Source of the DNA: Ralstonia sp. UNC404CL21Col
GTDB lineage: Bacteria > Pseudomonadota > Gammaproteobacteria > Burkholderiales > Burkholderiaceae
Length of the DNA: 64,000 nt
Reading direction: 5' to 3'
Assembly (NCBI RefSeq): GCF_000620465.1
Contig: NZ_KK211140.1
Location: forward strand, 186,001-250,000
The notes beneath the pieces were generated by a model that had not been told where the DNA came from, made no database searches, and worked only from the letters and a program-made list of their open reading frames with translations. Position numbers and translations under genes: made by a program. Numbering within the stretch: position 1 is the stretch's first letter; every line of letters starts with the position of its first letter. Positions 8,330 to 16,762 of the stretch are shown in pieces.

Positions 8330-9640
8330 TCAGACTTCCGCTGTCTTGCCGCCCAGCCGCCGTGCCGTCTCGGACACGTGGCGATGGATACGCGCGAGGA
8401 AATCGATCTCCGCTGCGCGCGTCGGCGAATGCCCCAGCGCCTGCGAGAGATGTGTCGCCACGAATGACGACTGCGGCGCCAGCATGCTGATCAGCCGCAG
8501 CAACTCGCGGCGCGCCTGGCTGGCGTCGTAACCGAGGTGATCGGCCAGGGCGAGCAGCGCGTCTTGGTCGATGGCGTCGTAGCGCGCGTGCGCGTCCGGC
8601 GAGAGTTCATCGGCATTCCATTCGTTGGCGTAGACCGCCGCACAGAACAGGTGATCGTGCGCGGCGAGGCGGATGCCGTCCGCACCGATGTGGAAATGCA
8701 GTGTGCCGGCCGAGGCATTGCGTCCGCCGATCAACAGGCAGAACACCATCCAGCGGAACAGCGCGGCGGTTGCAGACGCCGGATCCGCGCACAGGCGTGC
8801 GCATTCTGCGACCTGCTCGACGGTGATCGGCAGGAAGCGGTGCTTGGGCGAGAGCCCCAGCAATTGCACCGCCGAGACGACATAGCGCGCCTGCACCAGC
8901 GCAGTGTCGTCGCTCTTGCAGCGCAGCGTGCGATCAAGGCGCTGCACTACGGCGGCAGTTTCCGGAAATTGGCGCAGCCCGATGAACGGCGTGTCCAACC
9001 CGATGCTGCGGCCCAGCAGCGTGGCCCAGCAGTGATTGATGGTGGCGTAAGGAAGTTGCGCGCCCTCGCCGAGATCCAGCCGGACGAAGTGGCTCGATTG
9101 CGCGGCATTGGCCGGCGCGGAAAACCGGCCCAGCCACATCGATACAGGCAAGCCATTCGAAGCCAGGAAGGGTAGGCTGATTTCTTCGGGTGCTTCAGCA
9201 GCATCGGCGCCATAGCGGGCGCGAGGTTCGGCCACGCGCAGCGGCGTGCTGCGGGGCGGGCGCCCGACGGTTTGCTGGAACTGCAGCACGAGATCGCGTT
9301 CGGACAGCCCGTCGGCGCGGCCGCTGCACGGCTTGAGGCCGCTGGGCACCAGCGTCAGCGGGCCGTCCAGATGCGGCGCCGCTTGTGCAAGATGCTCCAG
9401 CGCCGGGGCCGCCGCCTTGGGCGTGTTGCGCGCCGCTTCCGGCAGCAGGTATTCAAAGAAGTGGCGCACCGGCTGGGCTTTTGCCGTGTCGGCGATATTG
9501 CCGGCGGTACGTGGCAGGTGCGGGCTTAGATCAAAGCCCTGCGACGAAGCCTGCCAGCGGGAATCGTATTCGAACGCCCAACCGCTGCGGCCGCACGATA
9601 GCTGACCGATCAGATGCTTATTCAGGTAGACGTCCAGCAT
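8330..9640 (-). CDS. HipA-like protein lacking the kinase catalytic residues
   Basis: 436 residues. The N-terminus (MLDVYLNKHLIGQLSCGRSGWAFEYDSRW) and GFDLSPHLPR match the HipA N-terminal (Couple_hipA) domain; VQRLDR (232-237) corresponds to the VERFDR block of the kinase core. The catalytic block GATDGHAKN of HipA aligns with GGRNASAGT (305-313), so the catalytic aspartate, histidine, lysine and asparagine are replaced, and the metal-binding aspartate of FYDI appears as histidine (AAHDH). The glutamate of NEYY is replaced too (NHCW). HipA normally phosphorylates glutamyl-tRNA synthetase and pairs with the repressor HipB. No HipB gene is adjacent. It may be a pseudokinase with a binding or regulatory role. 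An open frame extends upstream to 9799, but the family begins at 9640. Confidence 0.75.
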   Translation of the reverse strand: MLDVYLNKHLIGQLSCGRSGWAFEYDSRWQASSQGFDLSPHLPRTAGNIADTAKAQPVRHFFEYLLPEAARNTPKAAAPALEHLAQAAPHLDGPLTLVPSGLKPCSGRADGLSERDLVLQFQQTVGRPPRSTPLRVAEPRARYGADAAEAPEEISLPFLASNGLPVSMWLGRFSAPANAAQSSHFVRLDLGEGAQLPYATINHCWATLLGRSIGLDTPFIGLRQFPETAAVVQRLDRTLRCKSDDTALVQARYVVSAVQLLGLSPKHRFLPITVEQVAECARLCADPASATAALFRWMVFCLLIGGRNASAGTLHFHIGADGIRLAAHDHLFCAAVYANEWNADELSPDAHARYDAIDQDALLALADHLGYDASQARRELLRLISMLAPQSSFVATHLSQALGHSPTRAAEIDFLARIHRHVSETARRLGGKTAEV

Positions 9641-9771
9641 GCGCGTATCCAACGTATTTGATGGAGCGTGCGTAGTCGGCTGTGCAGCGGAGAACCCGCC
9701 GGCAATTGGGAATTTGGCTGTTTTGCAGTCAATACGCCATTCCCTTGCACGCCCCTCATCGACCGAGGGCG

Positions 9772-9799
9772 AGCATAACAAAGAAAATCCGCTCAACAA
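9772..9799 (-). promoter_or_regulatory. Candidate promoter of the HipA-like gene
   Basis: On the minus strand TTGTTG (-35, at 9799-9794), 16 bases, then TATGCT (-10, at 9777-9772). Transcription would start near 9765, giving a leader of about 125 bases before the ATG at 9640. It sits next to the inverted repeat at 9801-9851. Confidence 0.4.
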
Positions 9800-9800
9800 G

Positions 9801-9851
9801 CCGAGATATCCGATTTCGATGATGCAATTTTCTCAAATCGGATTATCGGAT
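9801..9851. promoter_or_regulatory. Inverted repeat with CCGA-N4/5-CCGATTT arms, candidate operator
   Basis: Left arm CCGAGATATCCGATTT (9801-9816) and, read on the other strand, right arm CCGATAATCCGATTT (9849-9835) are nearly identical and separated by 18 bases. Each arm holds two copies of CCGA, so four half-sites are present. This is immediately upstream of the candidate -35 element on the minus strand and fits a repressor or activator site for the HipA-like gene. Confidence 0.5.
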
Positions 9852-10137
9852 CGTTAAGATCGAGTGCGCGTTGGTCGATGTTTCAGGCGTCTACTTCAGC
9901 TTTGCAGATTTTTTAAATCGTGCCGCGGAGCCAATGCCGACGCCATTGAATAAATTGCACGAGGGTTGCGGCGGCATGGCATTCATTACAAATTCTGGAT
10001 TTAACGCCGTCGCAATGTGGAGGCAGCGATGACATCGCCGCATTGGTGGGGAATTCAACCGCGGTTTTAAGCGTCGGCTTCAAGCGGATTTGCGCAAGCC
10101 ACGGCGCCCCGAACCGCCGGGGCGATCACTCGGCAAT

Positions 10138-11070
10138 TCAGCGGCCGGAACGCAAAAGCGAATCTTTTTCGCTTGCGGCTGGGGTCGCATTTGCATCGGC
10201 TTTTTTTCCTGGCGCGAATACGCCGGTCGACAGCGACGTCCCGAGCAGGATCACGGCGCAGCCGATCACCATGTTCAGCGTCAGCTGCTCGCCCAAGAAC
10301 AGGATGCCCCACAGGACGCCAAACACCGGGATCAGGAAGGTGACCGACACCGCGCGCGTCGGCCCCACATGCGCGACCAGGCGGAAGAACAGGATGTAGG
10401 CCACGCCCGTGCAGGCGATGCCCAATGCGATGACGTGCAGCCACACGCTGCCGGTGGGCGTCTGCGCGGGCCACAGCCAGTAGGCCAGCGGTGCGAGCAC
10501 GATGGTGGCAGCCACTTGGCTGCCGGTCGCCACGGCCAGCGGCGGTACGCCGGTCAGGAAACGCTTGGTGTAGCTGCTCGCCACGCCGTACAGCACGGTG
10601 GCCGACAGCGCTGCAGCCACCGCCACGCCGCCCTGCTTTGCATCGATGACAGACGACCCGCCCACCAGCACGATCACGCCGATGAAGCCGATCGCCAATC
10701 CCAGCACGCGCAGCGACGACATCCGCTCGCCCAGCCATGTAAAGGCAACGATGGCCGCAAACAACGGCGCGGCCGCATTGAGCACCGAGGTAAAGCCCGC
10801 CGTGAGCGTAAGTTCGGCATAGGCGAAGAGGCAGAACGGGATGGCCGAATTCAGCACGCCCACGGCCAGCAGATGCGGCCAGTGCGTGCGCAGCGCCCCC
10901 ATGCCGCCGCGCACAGCAAGCGTCGGGACGAGGAAGCACGAGGCAATCGCCACGCGCAGCGCGATGAGTGCTACGGGCCCGAAGGGCGGTGCGGCCACGC
11001 GCATGAACAAAAAGGAGCCGCCCCAAAGGGCAGCCAGGGTGAGGAGTTCAAGCACATCGGAGCGGCGCAT
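10138..11070 (-). CDS. DMT/EamA family transporter
   Basis: 310 residues, about ten membrane segments arranged as two EamA repeats; the first begins LTLAALWGGSFLFMRVAAP and the second includes ALSATVLYGVASSYTKRFL. The family exports amino acids, metabolites or drugs across the inner membrane; no substrate can be assigned. The start ATG at 11070 matches the family N-terminus; the long upstream open frame overlaps ogt and is a shadow. It follows ogt by 58 bases on the same strand, so it may be the last gene of the alkylation repair operon. Confidence 0.85.
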   Translation of the reverse strand: MRRSDVLELLTLAALWGGSFLFMRVAAPPFGPVALIALRVAIASCFLVPTLAVRGGMGALRTHWPHLLAVGVLNSAIPFCLFAYAELTLTAGFTSVLNAAAPLFAAIVAFTWLGERMSSLRVLGLAIGFIGVIVLVGGSSVIDAKQGGVAVAAALSATVLYGVASSYTKRFLTGVPPLAVATGSQVAATIVLAPLAYWLWPAQTPTGSVWLHVIALGIACTGVAYILFFRLVAHVGPTRAVSVTFLIPVFGVLWGILFLGEQLTLNMVIGCAVILLGTSLSTGVFAPGKKADANATPAASEKDSLLRSGR

Positions 11071-11128
11071 TGGGGGTCTCGTTATCGTTGTTGGATGATG
11101 TGCGCGCATTGTCCGCGCGATTTGGTTT

Positions 11129-11677
11129 TTATGCAGGCAGTAACGCCAGCAAGCCTTGGCGACCGTCGCCGGGCATGGGCAGGCGTTCGCCAACCTGCGC
11201 GGGGTGTCCTTCGATCCGCAGCAGCGCGGCCTTGCGTGGCAACCCCCCGGCGTAGCCCGTGAGCGCACCATCGGCGCCCACCACGCGGTGGCACGGGATG
11301 GCAATCGAGATCGGGTTGCGGCCCACGGCGGTGCCCACCGCGCGCGCATGTTCGCGCGTGAGCCCCAGGCGAGCCGTGATCTGGCCATAGGTGCTGCGAC
11401 TGCCGAACGCGATGTCGCACAGCAGACGCCAGACGTCTTGCTGGAACGGCGTGCCGTCAGGTGCCATCGGCAGATCGAAGTCCTGCAACTTGCCGGCAAA
11501 GTACGCCGTGAACTGTGCCTGCGCCTCGCGGATGACTGCGACCTCCGCACCCGCCGCCATGCGCGCGGCGTTCACGGGAATCGTCTTCTGGCCGGGAAAG
11601 AACGCGCCGGTCAGGTGGGTGTCGGTGGCGGTCAGCAGCAGATCGCCGAGGGGGCAGGCAAAGGTGTGGCGGTACAT
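11129..11677 (-). CDS. ogt: Methylated-DNA--[protein]-cysteine S-methyltransferase
   Basis: 182 residues. The active-site motif IPCHRVVG has its acceptor cysteine at residue 129; the helix-turn-helix block TYGQITARLGLTREHARAVG and the NPISIAIPCHR context are typical of Ogt/MGMT. It removes alkyl groups from O6-alkylguanine by irreversible self-alkylation. It starts 13 bases after the stop of the Ada-AlkA fusion and probably shares its transcript. In E. coli this activity is the C-terminal half of Ada; here it is a separate polypeptide. Confidence 0.93.
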   Translation of the reverse strand: MYRHTFACPLGDLLLTATDTHLTGAFFPGQKTIPVNAARMAAGAEVAVIREAQAQFTAYFAGKLQDFDLPMAPDGTPFQQDVWRLLCDIAFGSRSTYGQITARLGLTREHARAVGTAVGRNPISIAIPCHRVVGADGALTGYAGGLPRKAALLRIEGHPAQVGERLPMPGDGRQGLLALLPA

Positions 11678-11690
11678 GGCGGTCGAATCG

Positions 11691-13166
11691 TCAGTGCGAC
11701 GCAGGTTGGGCGAGGGCATCCTCGCGATGCCAGAGATGCATGGCGGCATACGCGCGCCACGGCGCCCAAGGTTCTGCACGCTCGACCATGGCGCGGCGCG
11801 TGGGCAGCGTGCCGTCGCCGTCTGCAAGGCGTTTGCGCAAGACGTAGTCGCCCAGCGGAAATGCGTTCGGCCAGCCCAAGGCGCGCATGGCCACATATTG
11901 CGCTGTCCATTCGCCGATGCCGGGCAACGCCTGCAACGCGGCCAGCGTGGGAACGAGCGGCACCAGCGGTTCGAGCCGCAGGCTTCCGCTGTCGACGGCG
12001 CGGGCGAGTTCAACGACGGCGGCAGCGCGGCTGGCCTGCAAACCGGTCTGCGCCGACAGCGCCTGCGCATCGATGTTTGCCAGTGCTGCAGCGCTCGGAA
12101 ATGCGGTGGACAACCCCTCGCGCGGTTGCTGCAACGGCACGCCATACACGGCAGTCATGCGCCCGAGAATGCGTCGCGCCTGCGCGAGCGAAATCACCTG
12201 CCCGGCGATGGCGCGCACCGCAATTTCGAAGCCGTCCACGGCGCCCGGCACGCGCAGGCCGGGCGTCTCGGCAGCAAGCGTGCCGAGGTGCGCATCGACC
12301 AGATCCGGCCGGCAATCGAGATCGAACAGCCGCCGCGCGCGGGCCAGCACCGGCGGCATGGCGTGCAGCAGGCTGGGCGACAGCGTCAGTGCCACCGCGT
12401 GGCGTTGCGGCACATTGCGCGCGTGCAGCCAGCCGATGTGCCCCGCGCCGCCGTAGTCGACGGTGATCGTGCGCGCGTAGCTGTCGGCGTCGACGACCTC
12501 CACGCCATCCACGGCACGGGCGCGCAGAAACTCGAGCAATGCCTGCCACGCAAACGGCGGCCGGTAGCCGAGCATGAGCGTGGGGCCGTCTTCGGTGCGG
12601 GGCGCTGTCGTGCGCGAACGCAGGCGCGTCGGTGCAAAGCCGTAATGCTCGTTAAAGCCGCTGTTCAGCCGTCGGACGCTTCCGAAGCCGGCCGCAAAGG
12701 CGACATCGCCGACTGGCATGGCGGTGTCGGTCAGCAGCTGCTTGGCGAGCAGCAGGCGCTGCGTTTGCGCGTATTCGATGGGCGAGACGTCGAACTCCGC
12801 GCGGAAGATGCGGCGCAGGTGACGGTCGGTCACGCCCACGGCTGCGGCCAGCGCGGCTAGGTCGTGCTCTTGCAGAAAGCCCTCGTCGATCATGCGGGCG
12901 GCGGCACGGGCAAGGTTGGACGACATCTCCGCCAGGCTGTGGCCCGGTGCCAGTTCCGGCCGGCAGCGCAGGCACGGCCGAAAGCCCGCGCGCTCGGCCG
13001 CGGCGGCGGTGGCGAAGAACCGGCAGTTCTTCTCGATCGGTGTGCGGACCGCGCAAACCGGGCGGCAATATACGCCGGTGGATGTCACACCGACGAAGAA
13101 CCAGCCGTCGAAGCGACGATCGCGCGACTGCACGGCGTGGTAGCAGGCGTTGTGGTCGAGATGCAT
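11691..13166 (-). CDS. Ada regulatory domain fused to AlkA-type 3-methyladenine DNA glycosylase
   Basis: 491 residues with three parts. Residues about 5-75 are the Ada metal-binding domain with four cysteines C34, C38, C65 and C68 (VYCRPVC, CLRC); C34 corresponds to the methyl-phosphotriester acceptor of Ada. Residues about 85-180 are an AraC-type DNA-binding domain. Residues about 195-490 are AlkA: an N-terminal lobe and an HhH-GPD fold with LPGIGEWTAQYVAMRALGW and the expected catalytic aspartate at about 440 (GDYVLRKRL). The protein should sense methylation damage, activate transcription and excise alkylated bases. It leads an apparent operon with ogt and an EamA gene. Confidence 0.92.
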   Translation of the reverse strand: MHLDHNACYHAVQSRDRRFDGWFFVGVTSTGVYCRPVCAVRTPIEKNCRFFATAAAAERAGFRPCLRCRPELAPGHSLAEMSSNLARAAARMIDEGFLQEHDLAALAAAVGVTDRHLRRIFRAEFDVSPIEYAQTQRLLLAKQLLTDTAMPVGDVAFAAGFGSVRRLNSGFNEHYGFAPTRLRSRTTAPRTEDGPTLMLGYRPPFAWQALLEFLRARAVDGVEVVDADSYARTITVDYGGAGHIGWLHARNVPQRHAVALTLSPSLLHAMPPVLARARRLFDLDCRPDLVDAHLGTLAAETPGLRVPGAVDGFEIAVRAIAGQVISLAQARRILGRMTAVYGVPLQQPREGLSTAFPSAAALANIDAQALSAQTGLQASRAAAVVELARAVDSGSLRLEPLVPLVPTLAALQALPGIGEWTAQYVAMRALGWPNAFPLGDYVLRKRLADGDGTLPTRRAMVERAEPWAPWRAYAAMHLWHREDALAQPASH

Positions 13167-13304
13167 GGTGGTGATCGGGGAAGCTGGCAGCTAGTCTAGC
13201 CCTGTCGAGTCGGAGGAGTTCGCCGGATTCGGACACATCCCTCGATGCCAAAACATCGGTATCTCGGCACAATTGCGAACACAACAACACATCGGGAGAC
13301 CGGC

Positions 13305-14051
13305 ATGTCCAAGACCATCGTCATTACCGGCGGGAGCCGGGGTATCGGTCGCGCCACGGCGGTGCTGTGTGCGCAACGCGGCTGGTCTATCGCGCTGCAA
13401 TATCGCGGCAACAGGCAGGCGGCGGAAGAGACGGTGGGCCTGATCGAGCAGGCCGGCGGCCATGCGCTGGCCGTGCAGGGCGATGTATCGAGCGACGAAG
13501 ACGTGATTGCCCTGTTCGAAGCGGCGGCCGGACGCTTTGGCGCGCTGCACGGCGTGGTGAACAACGCCGGCATCGTGGCCGAGGCGCAGGACGTGGCCGA
13601 CATGACCACGCACCGGCTGCGCACGATGTTCGAGACCAATGTCCTCGGCGCCTTTCTGGTGGCGCGCGAGGCGGCGCGGCGCCTGTCAACGTCGCGCGGC
13701 GGCGTGGGCGGTTCAGTGGTGAACGTGTCGTCGGCAGCGTCGCGGCTGGGGTCGCCGCATGAATACGTCGACTACGCTGCCTCCAAGGGTGCCGTCGATA
13801 CGATGACGCTGGGATTGGCCCGTGAACTCGGGCGCGATGGCGTGCGCGTGAATGCCGTGCGCCCCGGCTTGATCGAGACCGATATTCACGCCTCGGGCGG
13901 CCAGCCCGACCGCGCTCAGCGCCTGGGCAGCGCCACGCCGATCGGCCGCCCCGGCACGCCGCAGGAAGTGGCCGAGACCATCGTCTGGCTGCTCTCCGAC
14001 GCGGCGTCGTACGTAACCGGGGCGCTGCTGGACTGCGCGGGCGGGCGCTGA
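13305..14051 (+). CDS. Short-chain dehydrogenase/reductase
   Basis: 248 residues, classical SDR. The cofactor motif TGGSRGIG is at 8-15, NNAG at 86-89 and the catalytic pair Y157/K161 (YVDYAASKG); a serine in VVNVSSAASRLG completes the triad. The sequence resembles 3-oxoacyl-ACP reductase or glucose 1-dehydrogenase type SDRs; the substrate is not predictable. R33-type residues after the second strand suggest NADP. The ATG at 13305 follows GGGAG. It is divergent from the Ada-AlkA gene and convergent with the metallopeptidase gene, so it is a single transcription unit. Confidence 0.88.
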   Translation: MSKTIVITGGSRGIGRATAVLCAQRGWSIALQYRGNRQAAEETVGLIEQAGGHALAVQGDVSSDEDVIALFEAAAGRFGALHGVVNNAGIVAEAQDVADMTTHRLRTMFETNVLGAFLVAREAARRLSTSRGGVGGSVVNVSSAASRLGSPHEYVDYAASKGAVDTMTLGLARELGRDGVRVNAVRPGLIETDIHASGGQPDRAQRLGSATPIGRPGTPQEVAETIVWLLSDAASYVTGALLDCAGGR

Positions 14052-14058
14052 CTGCGGA

Positions 14059-14943
14059 TCAGGCGTCGGCCCCGGCGCGGAAGGTGTCGCACTGGCGAAG
14101 ATCGCCGCCGTCGAAGCCCTGGCGGAACCAGTACATGCGCTGCTCCGACGTGCCGTGCGTGAAGGCATCGGGCGTGACGCTGCGGCCGGCGTTGCGCTGC
14201 AAGGTGTCGTCGCCGATGGCGTGTGCGGCGGTGAGCGCCTGTTCCAGGTCGCCGCGCTCCAGCAGGCCGCGCTGCTGCGCAAAGTGGCCCCACACGCCGG
14301 CCAGGCAATCGGCCTGCAGCTCCAGCTTGACCGACAGCGCATTCGCCCCGGCCTGCGATTTGCCGGCCTGCGCGCGGCTGACCTTTTCCGACACGCCCAG
14401 CAGATTCTGCACATGGTGGCCGACCTCGTGCGCGACGACGTACGCGGCGGCAAAGTCGCCGGGCGCGCCAAACTTGCGGCGCAGTTCGTCAAAGAAGCCG
14501 AGGTCGAGATAGACCTTCGTGTCAGCGGGGCAATAGAACGGGCCGACGGCCGAGGTGGCGTCGCCGCAACCTGAGCGGATGCCCTGGCGGAACAGCACGA
14601 GCTTGGGCGGCTGATACGCGCGGCCGGCTTGCTTGAACAGTTGGCTCCACGTGTCTTCGGTGTCGCCCAGCACGTGCGAAACCAATTGCTTGCTGCGGTC
14701 ATTGTCGGTTTCCCCGGTCGGCCGGCTTGGGTTGTGCGGCGCAGATTGCGTCGGTGCATTCTGCGAGACCTGCATCACCATGCTGAGGATTTCCAGCGGG
14801 TTCTTGCCCATCAGCAAGCCGACCACGGCCACGATCGCGATGCCGCCGACGCCCAGCCGCATGCCGCCGCCGCCAAAGCCGCCGCCCGAGGATGCGCGCT
14901 CATCCTCCACGTTGTTGCTTTCGCGCATGTCATCCCAACGCAC
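14059..14943 (-). CDS. YpfJ-type neutral zinc metallopeptidase
   Basis: 294 residues. A glycine-rich N-terminus is followed by one membrane segment (about 29-46, MRLGVGGIAIVAVVGLLMG) and a zinc-peptidase domain with HEVGHH at 172-177 and a downstream ELQADCLAG block supplying the third ligand. This is the putative neutral zinc metallopeptidase family (YpfJ, PF04228). The catalytic domain should face the periplasm. Substrates are unknown. A 22-base palindrome lies 60 bases upstream. Confidence 0.88.
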   Translation of the reverse strand: MRWDDMRESNNVEDERASSGGGFGGGGMRLGVGGIAIVAVVGLLMGKNPLEILSMVMQVSQNAPTQSAPHNPSRPTGETDNDRSKQLVSHVLGDTEDTWSQLFKQAGRAYQPPKLVLFRQGIRSGCGDATSAVGPFYCPADTKVYLDLGFFDELRRKFGAPGDFAAAYVVAHEVGHHVQNLLGVSEKVSRAQAGKSQAGANALSVKLELQADCLAGVWGHFAQQRGLLERGDLEQALTAAHAIGDDTLQRNAGRSVTPDAFTHGTSEQRMYWFRQGFDGGDLRQCDTFRAGADA

Positions 14944-15259
14944 GATGTTCTCCTTAAGGCCGGTGAGGCGAGTAGGGCAAGGTAAGGCCGGATGTCACAC
15001 CCGGTAAACTTTGCAAAGTCTACCTGCTGTGCGTACGTACGGACATGCCACCGCGCTGCCGAATCGTCTGCGCGCAGCGCCGATGCGAGGATTGGCAAGG
15101 GTTTGCGGGCGTTTGCGGCGCTGCACCAAAGCCGGCAAGAAACTTGCTAACCAAGGCTGCTCATCCTCCGTCCGGCTGTCACACACATGACATGCGGCGG
15201 TTCCCGAATAACGATCGGCAGAAGTTGACGCTGCCGCTCCATGATGTCGAGTTCTCACC
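14944..15259. other. 316-base divergent intergenic region
   Basis: Separates the divergent YpfJ-type and membrane-protein genes. Apart from the palindrome at 15003-15024 and a short CGTACGTACG self-complementary run near 15032-15041 I see no gene or RNA in it. Confidence 0.5.
15003..15024. promoter_or_regulatory. 22-base palindrome, candidate operator
   Basis: The sequence from 15003 to 15024 reads GGTAAACTTTGC followed by its near reverse complement; 10 of 11 base pairs match. It is 60 bases upstream of the YpfJ-type gene on the minus strand and about 235 bases before the gene at 15260. Length and symmetry fit a dimeric helix-turn-helix regulator. Confidence 0.5.
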
Positions 15260-15853
15260 ATGCGTTTGCCCGCTTCGATCACCGCTCAACCTCCCGTTGC
15301 CACAGAGCCGTCGCATCTGGCTGCGACCCATGTTGATCCGACCGAGGTGTCGGACGTGGAGCAGACCGCTGCCGAGCGCAAGTCGTGGTGGGAACGCGTG
15401 TCGGGTGTCGTGTTAGGCGGCGCATTCAGCAGTGTGGCCGCTGCGTTGATTGCCGTGACGGGCGCGATCTACGTGGGGATGTACCACGCGCCCTGGGTGA
15501 AGAGTCTTGCCAGCCACACACCGACGGCCGAGCAGGCCGGCGACGCGATGAGCGTTGCCATGGCCGCCGGCCCGGCCAACGCTGCTGCCCCCGCGTCGAC
15601 CGCTGCCCCTGCGCCGGCGGAAGCTGCCACGCAGCCCGCATCGCCCGACCGGGTTGCGGCCGCGCGCGACCGGATGGAGCAACGCGTCTATTCGCAAGTG
15701 CAGCAGCCCCGCGCCCGCACCGTGGCCGAACGCGAGACGATGCAGGACAACGACGATGCGCCGGCACCTGCCAGCCCGCGCCGTCATCATCGCGGCACGC
15801 GCTATATGCGCCATAGCGCGCCGTTCAACGCAGCCTGGTACAAGGGCGCCTGA
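15260..15853 (+). CDS. Single-pass membrane protein of unknown function
   Basis: 197 residues. A charged N-terminus is followed by one membrane segment at about 48-72 (SGVVLGGAFSSVAAALIAVTGAIYVGM), then a low-complexity Ala/Pro-rich region and a basic C-terminus (RRHHRGTRYMRH). I recognise no family. The topology would put about 50 residues in the cytoplasm and a proline/alanine-rich tail in the periplasm. It stands alone, divergent from the metallopeptidase gene and convergent with the DapA-like gene. Confidence 0.7.
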   Translation: MRLPASITAQPPVATEPSHLAATHVDPTEVSDVEQTAAERKSWWERVSGVVLGGAFSSVAAALIAVTGAIYVGMYHAPWVKSLASHTPTAEQAGDAMSVAMAAGPANAAAPASTAAPAPAEAATQPASPDRVAAARDRMEQRVYSQVQQPRARTVAERETMQDNDDAPAPASPRRHHRGTRYMRHSAPFNAAWYKGA

Positions 15854-15869
15854 GCTGTCCTCACAGCCT

Positions 15870-16754
15870 CTAGGCCAGTCGTAACGGGCAATCCGCTTCG
15901 ACGTTTTCCAACGCGTGCATTGCTGCCACCAGGCGGCGGTGCAGCGATTCGGACACCGGCAGAATCGGCGCGCGCGTGTCTGCGCCAATGCGTCCCTCCG
16001 CTGACAACAACGCCTTGACTGGCGCCGGATTCGGCTCTGCAAACAGCAGCGCAGCCAACGGCGCCAACGCGTCGGCCAGGCGTCTGGCCTCGTCGATGCG
16101 GCCAGCGCGATGATGCGCGACCAGCGCCACGAACAACTCCGGCCGCAGATGCGCGCCAGCCAGGATGCCTCCCGCGCCGCCGTGTGCGAGGCAATCGAAC
16201 AGGGCGCTGTCGTCGCCGCTCAGCACGTCGAGCGGCCCGCCTCGCAACGCGCTGAAATGCTCGGCCACACATTCCTTGATGGCGATGATGTTGGGCTGAT
16301 CGGCCAGCGCCAACGCGGTATGCGGGGCGATCGAGACGCCTGTGCGTTTGGGCACGTTGTAGAGCACCACCGGGCGGGCCGTGCTGGCGGCCACCTGCGC
16401 GTAATGCCAACGCAATCCCGCTTGCGACGGGCAGACGTAATAAGGCGGCGGCACGAGGTAGCCCGCGCTGTTCCAGCGCTCGTAATGACGGATCTGCGCG
16501 CACACTTCGCGCGTGTCCGCCGCGCCTACGCCGATCAGAAAAGGGGTGTGGTTGCCGCAAGCGTCCGCAATGGCCTCCAGCACGGTGTAGCGCTCGATCT
16601 GAGAGAGCAGCGCGGCTTCACCGGTCGTGCCCAGCGCAACGAAGCCCGACACGCCCGCGCCCTGATAATGGCGCACCAGTCGCCGGAGGGCAGCGGTGTC
16701 GACCTGGCCATGGTGGAACGGCGTGACCAGCGGAATCCAGATTCCCGAAAACAT
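15870..16754 (-). CDS. Dihydrodipicolinate synthase/N-acetylneuraminate lyase family protein
   Basis: 294 residues. The (beta/alpha)8 lyase signatures are intact: GTTGE at 42-46, tyrosine 132 in VVLYNVPKRTG and the Schiff-base lysine 160 in IIAIKE. It could be DapA (lysine biosynthesis, condensing pyruvate with aspartate semialdehyde) or another pyruvate-dependent aldolase. Its position outside any lysine or cell-wall cluster and next to an unknown small protein suggests an accessory paralogue. The ATG at 16754 is chosen because family members start with a short strand such as FSGIWIPLVTPF. Confidence 0.85.
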   Translation of the reverse strand: MFSGIWIPLVTPFHHGQVDTAALRRLVRHYQGAGVSGFVALGTTGEAALLSQIERYTVLEAIADACGNHTPFLIGVGAADTREVCAQIRHYERWNSAGYLVPPPYYVCPSQAGLRWHYAQVAASTARPVVLYNVPKRTGVSIAPHTALALADQPNIIAIKECVAEHFSALRGGPLDVLSGDDSALFDCLAHGGAGGILAGAHLRPELFVALVAHHRAGRIDEARRLADALAPLAALLFAEPNPAPVKALLSAEGRIGADTRAPILPVSESLHRRLVAAMHALENVEADCPLRLA

Positions 16755-16762
16755 GGCGCGCC

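Larger units (their letters stand above)
9641..10137. other. 497-base intergenic region, low G+C in part
   Basis: Lies between the start of the HipA-like gene and the stop of the EamA gene. It contains a candidate promoter, an inverted repeat and a 13-codon open frame with a strong ribosome-binding site (10029-10070, plus strand, MTSPHWWGIQPRF). No HipB-like or other gene of convincing length was found on either strand. A+T content is well above the neighbouring genes. Confidence 0.6.

Noticed and set aside
9641-9799. Upstream extension of the HipA-like gene, or a hidden HipB gene
   Set aside because: The extra residues match neither HipA nor a helix-turn-helix antitoxin, and the region contains the promoter.
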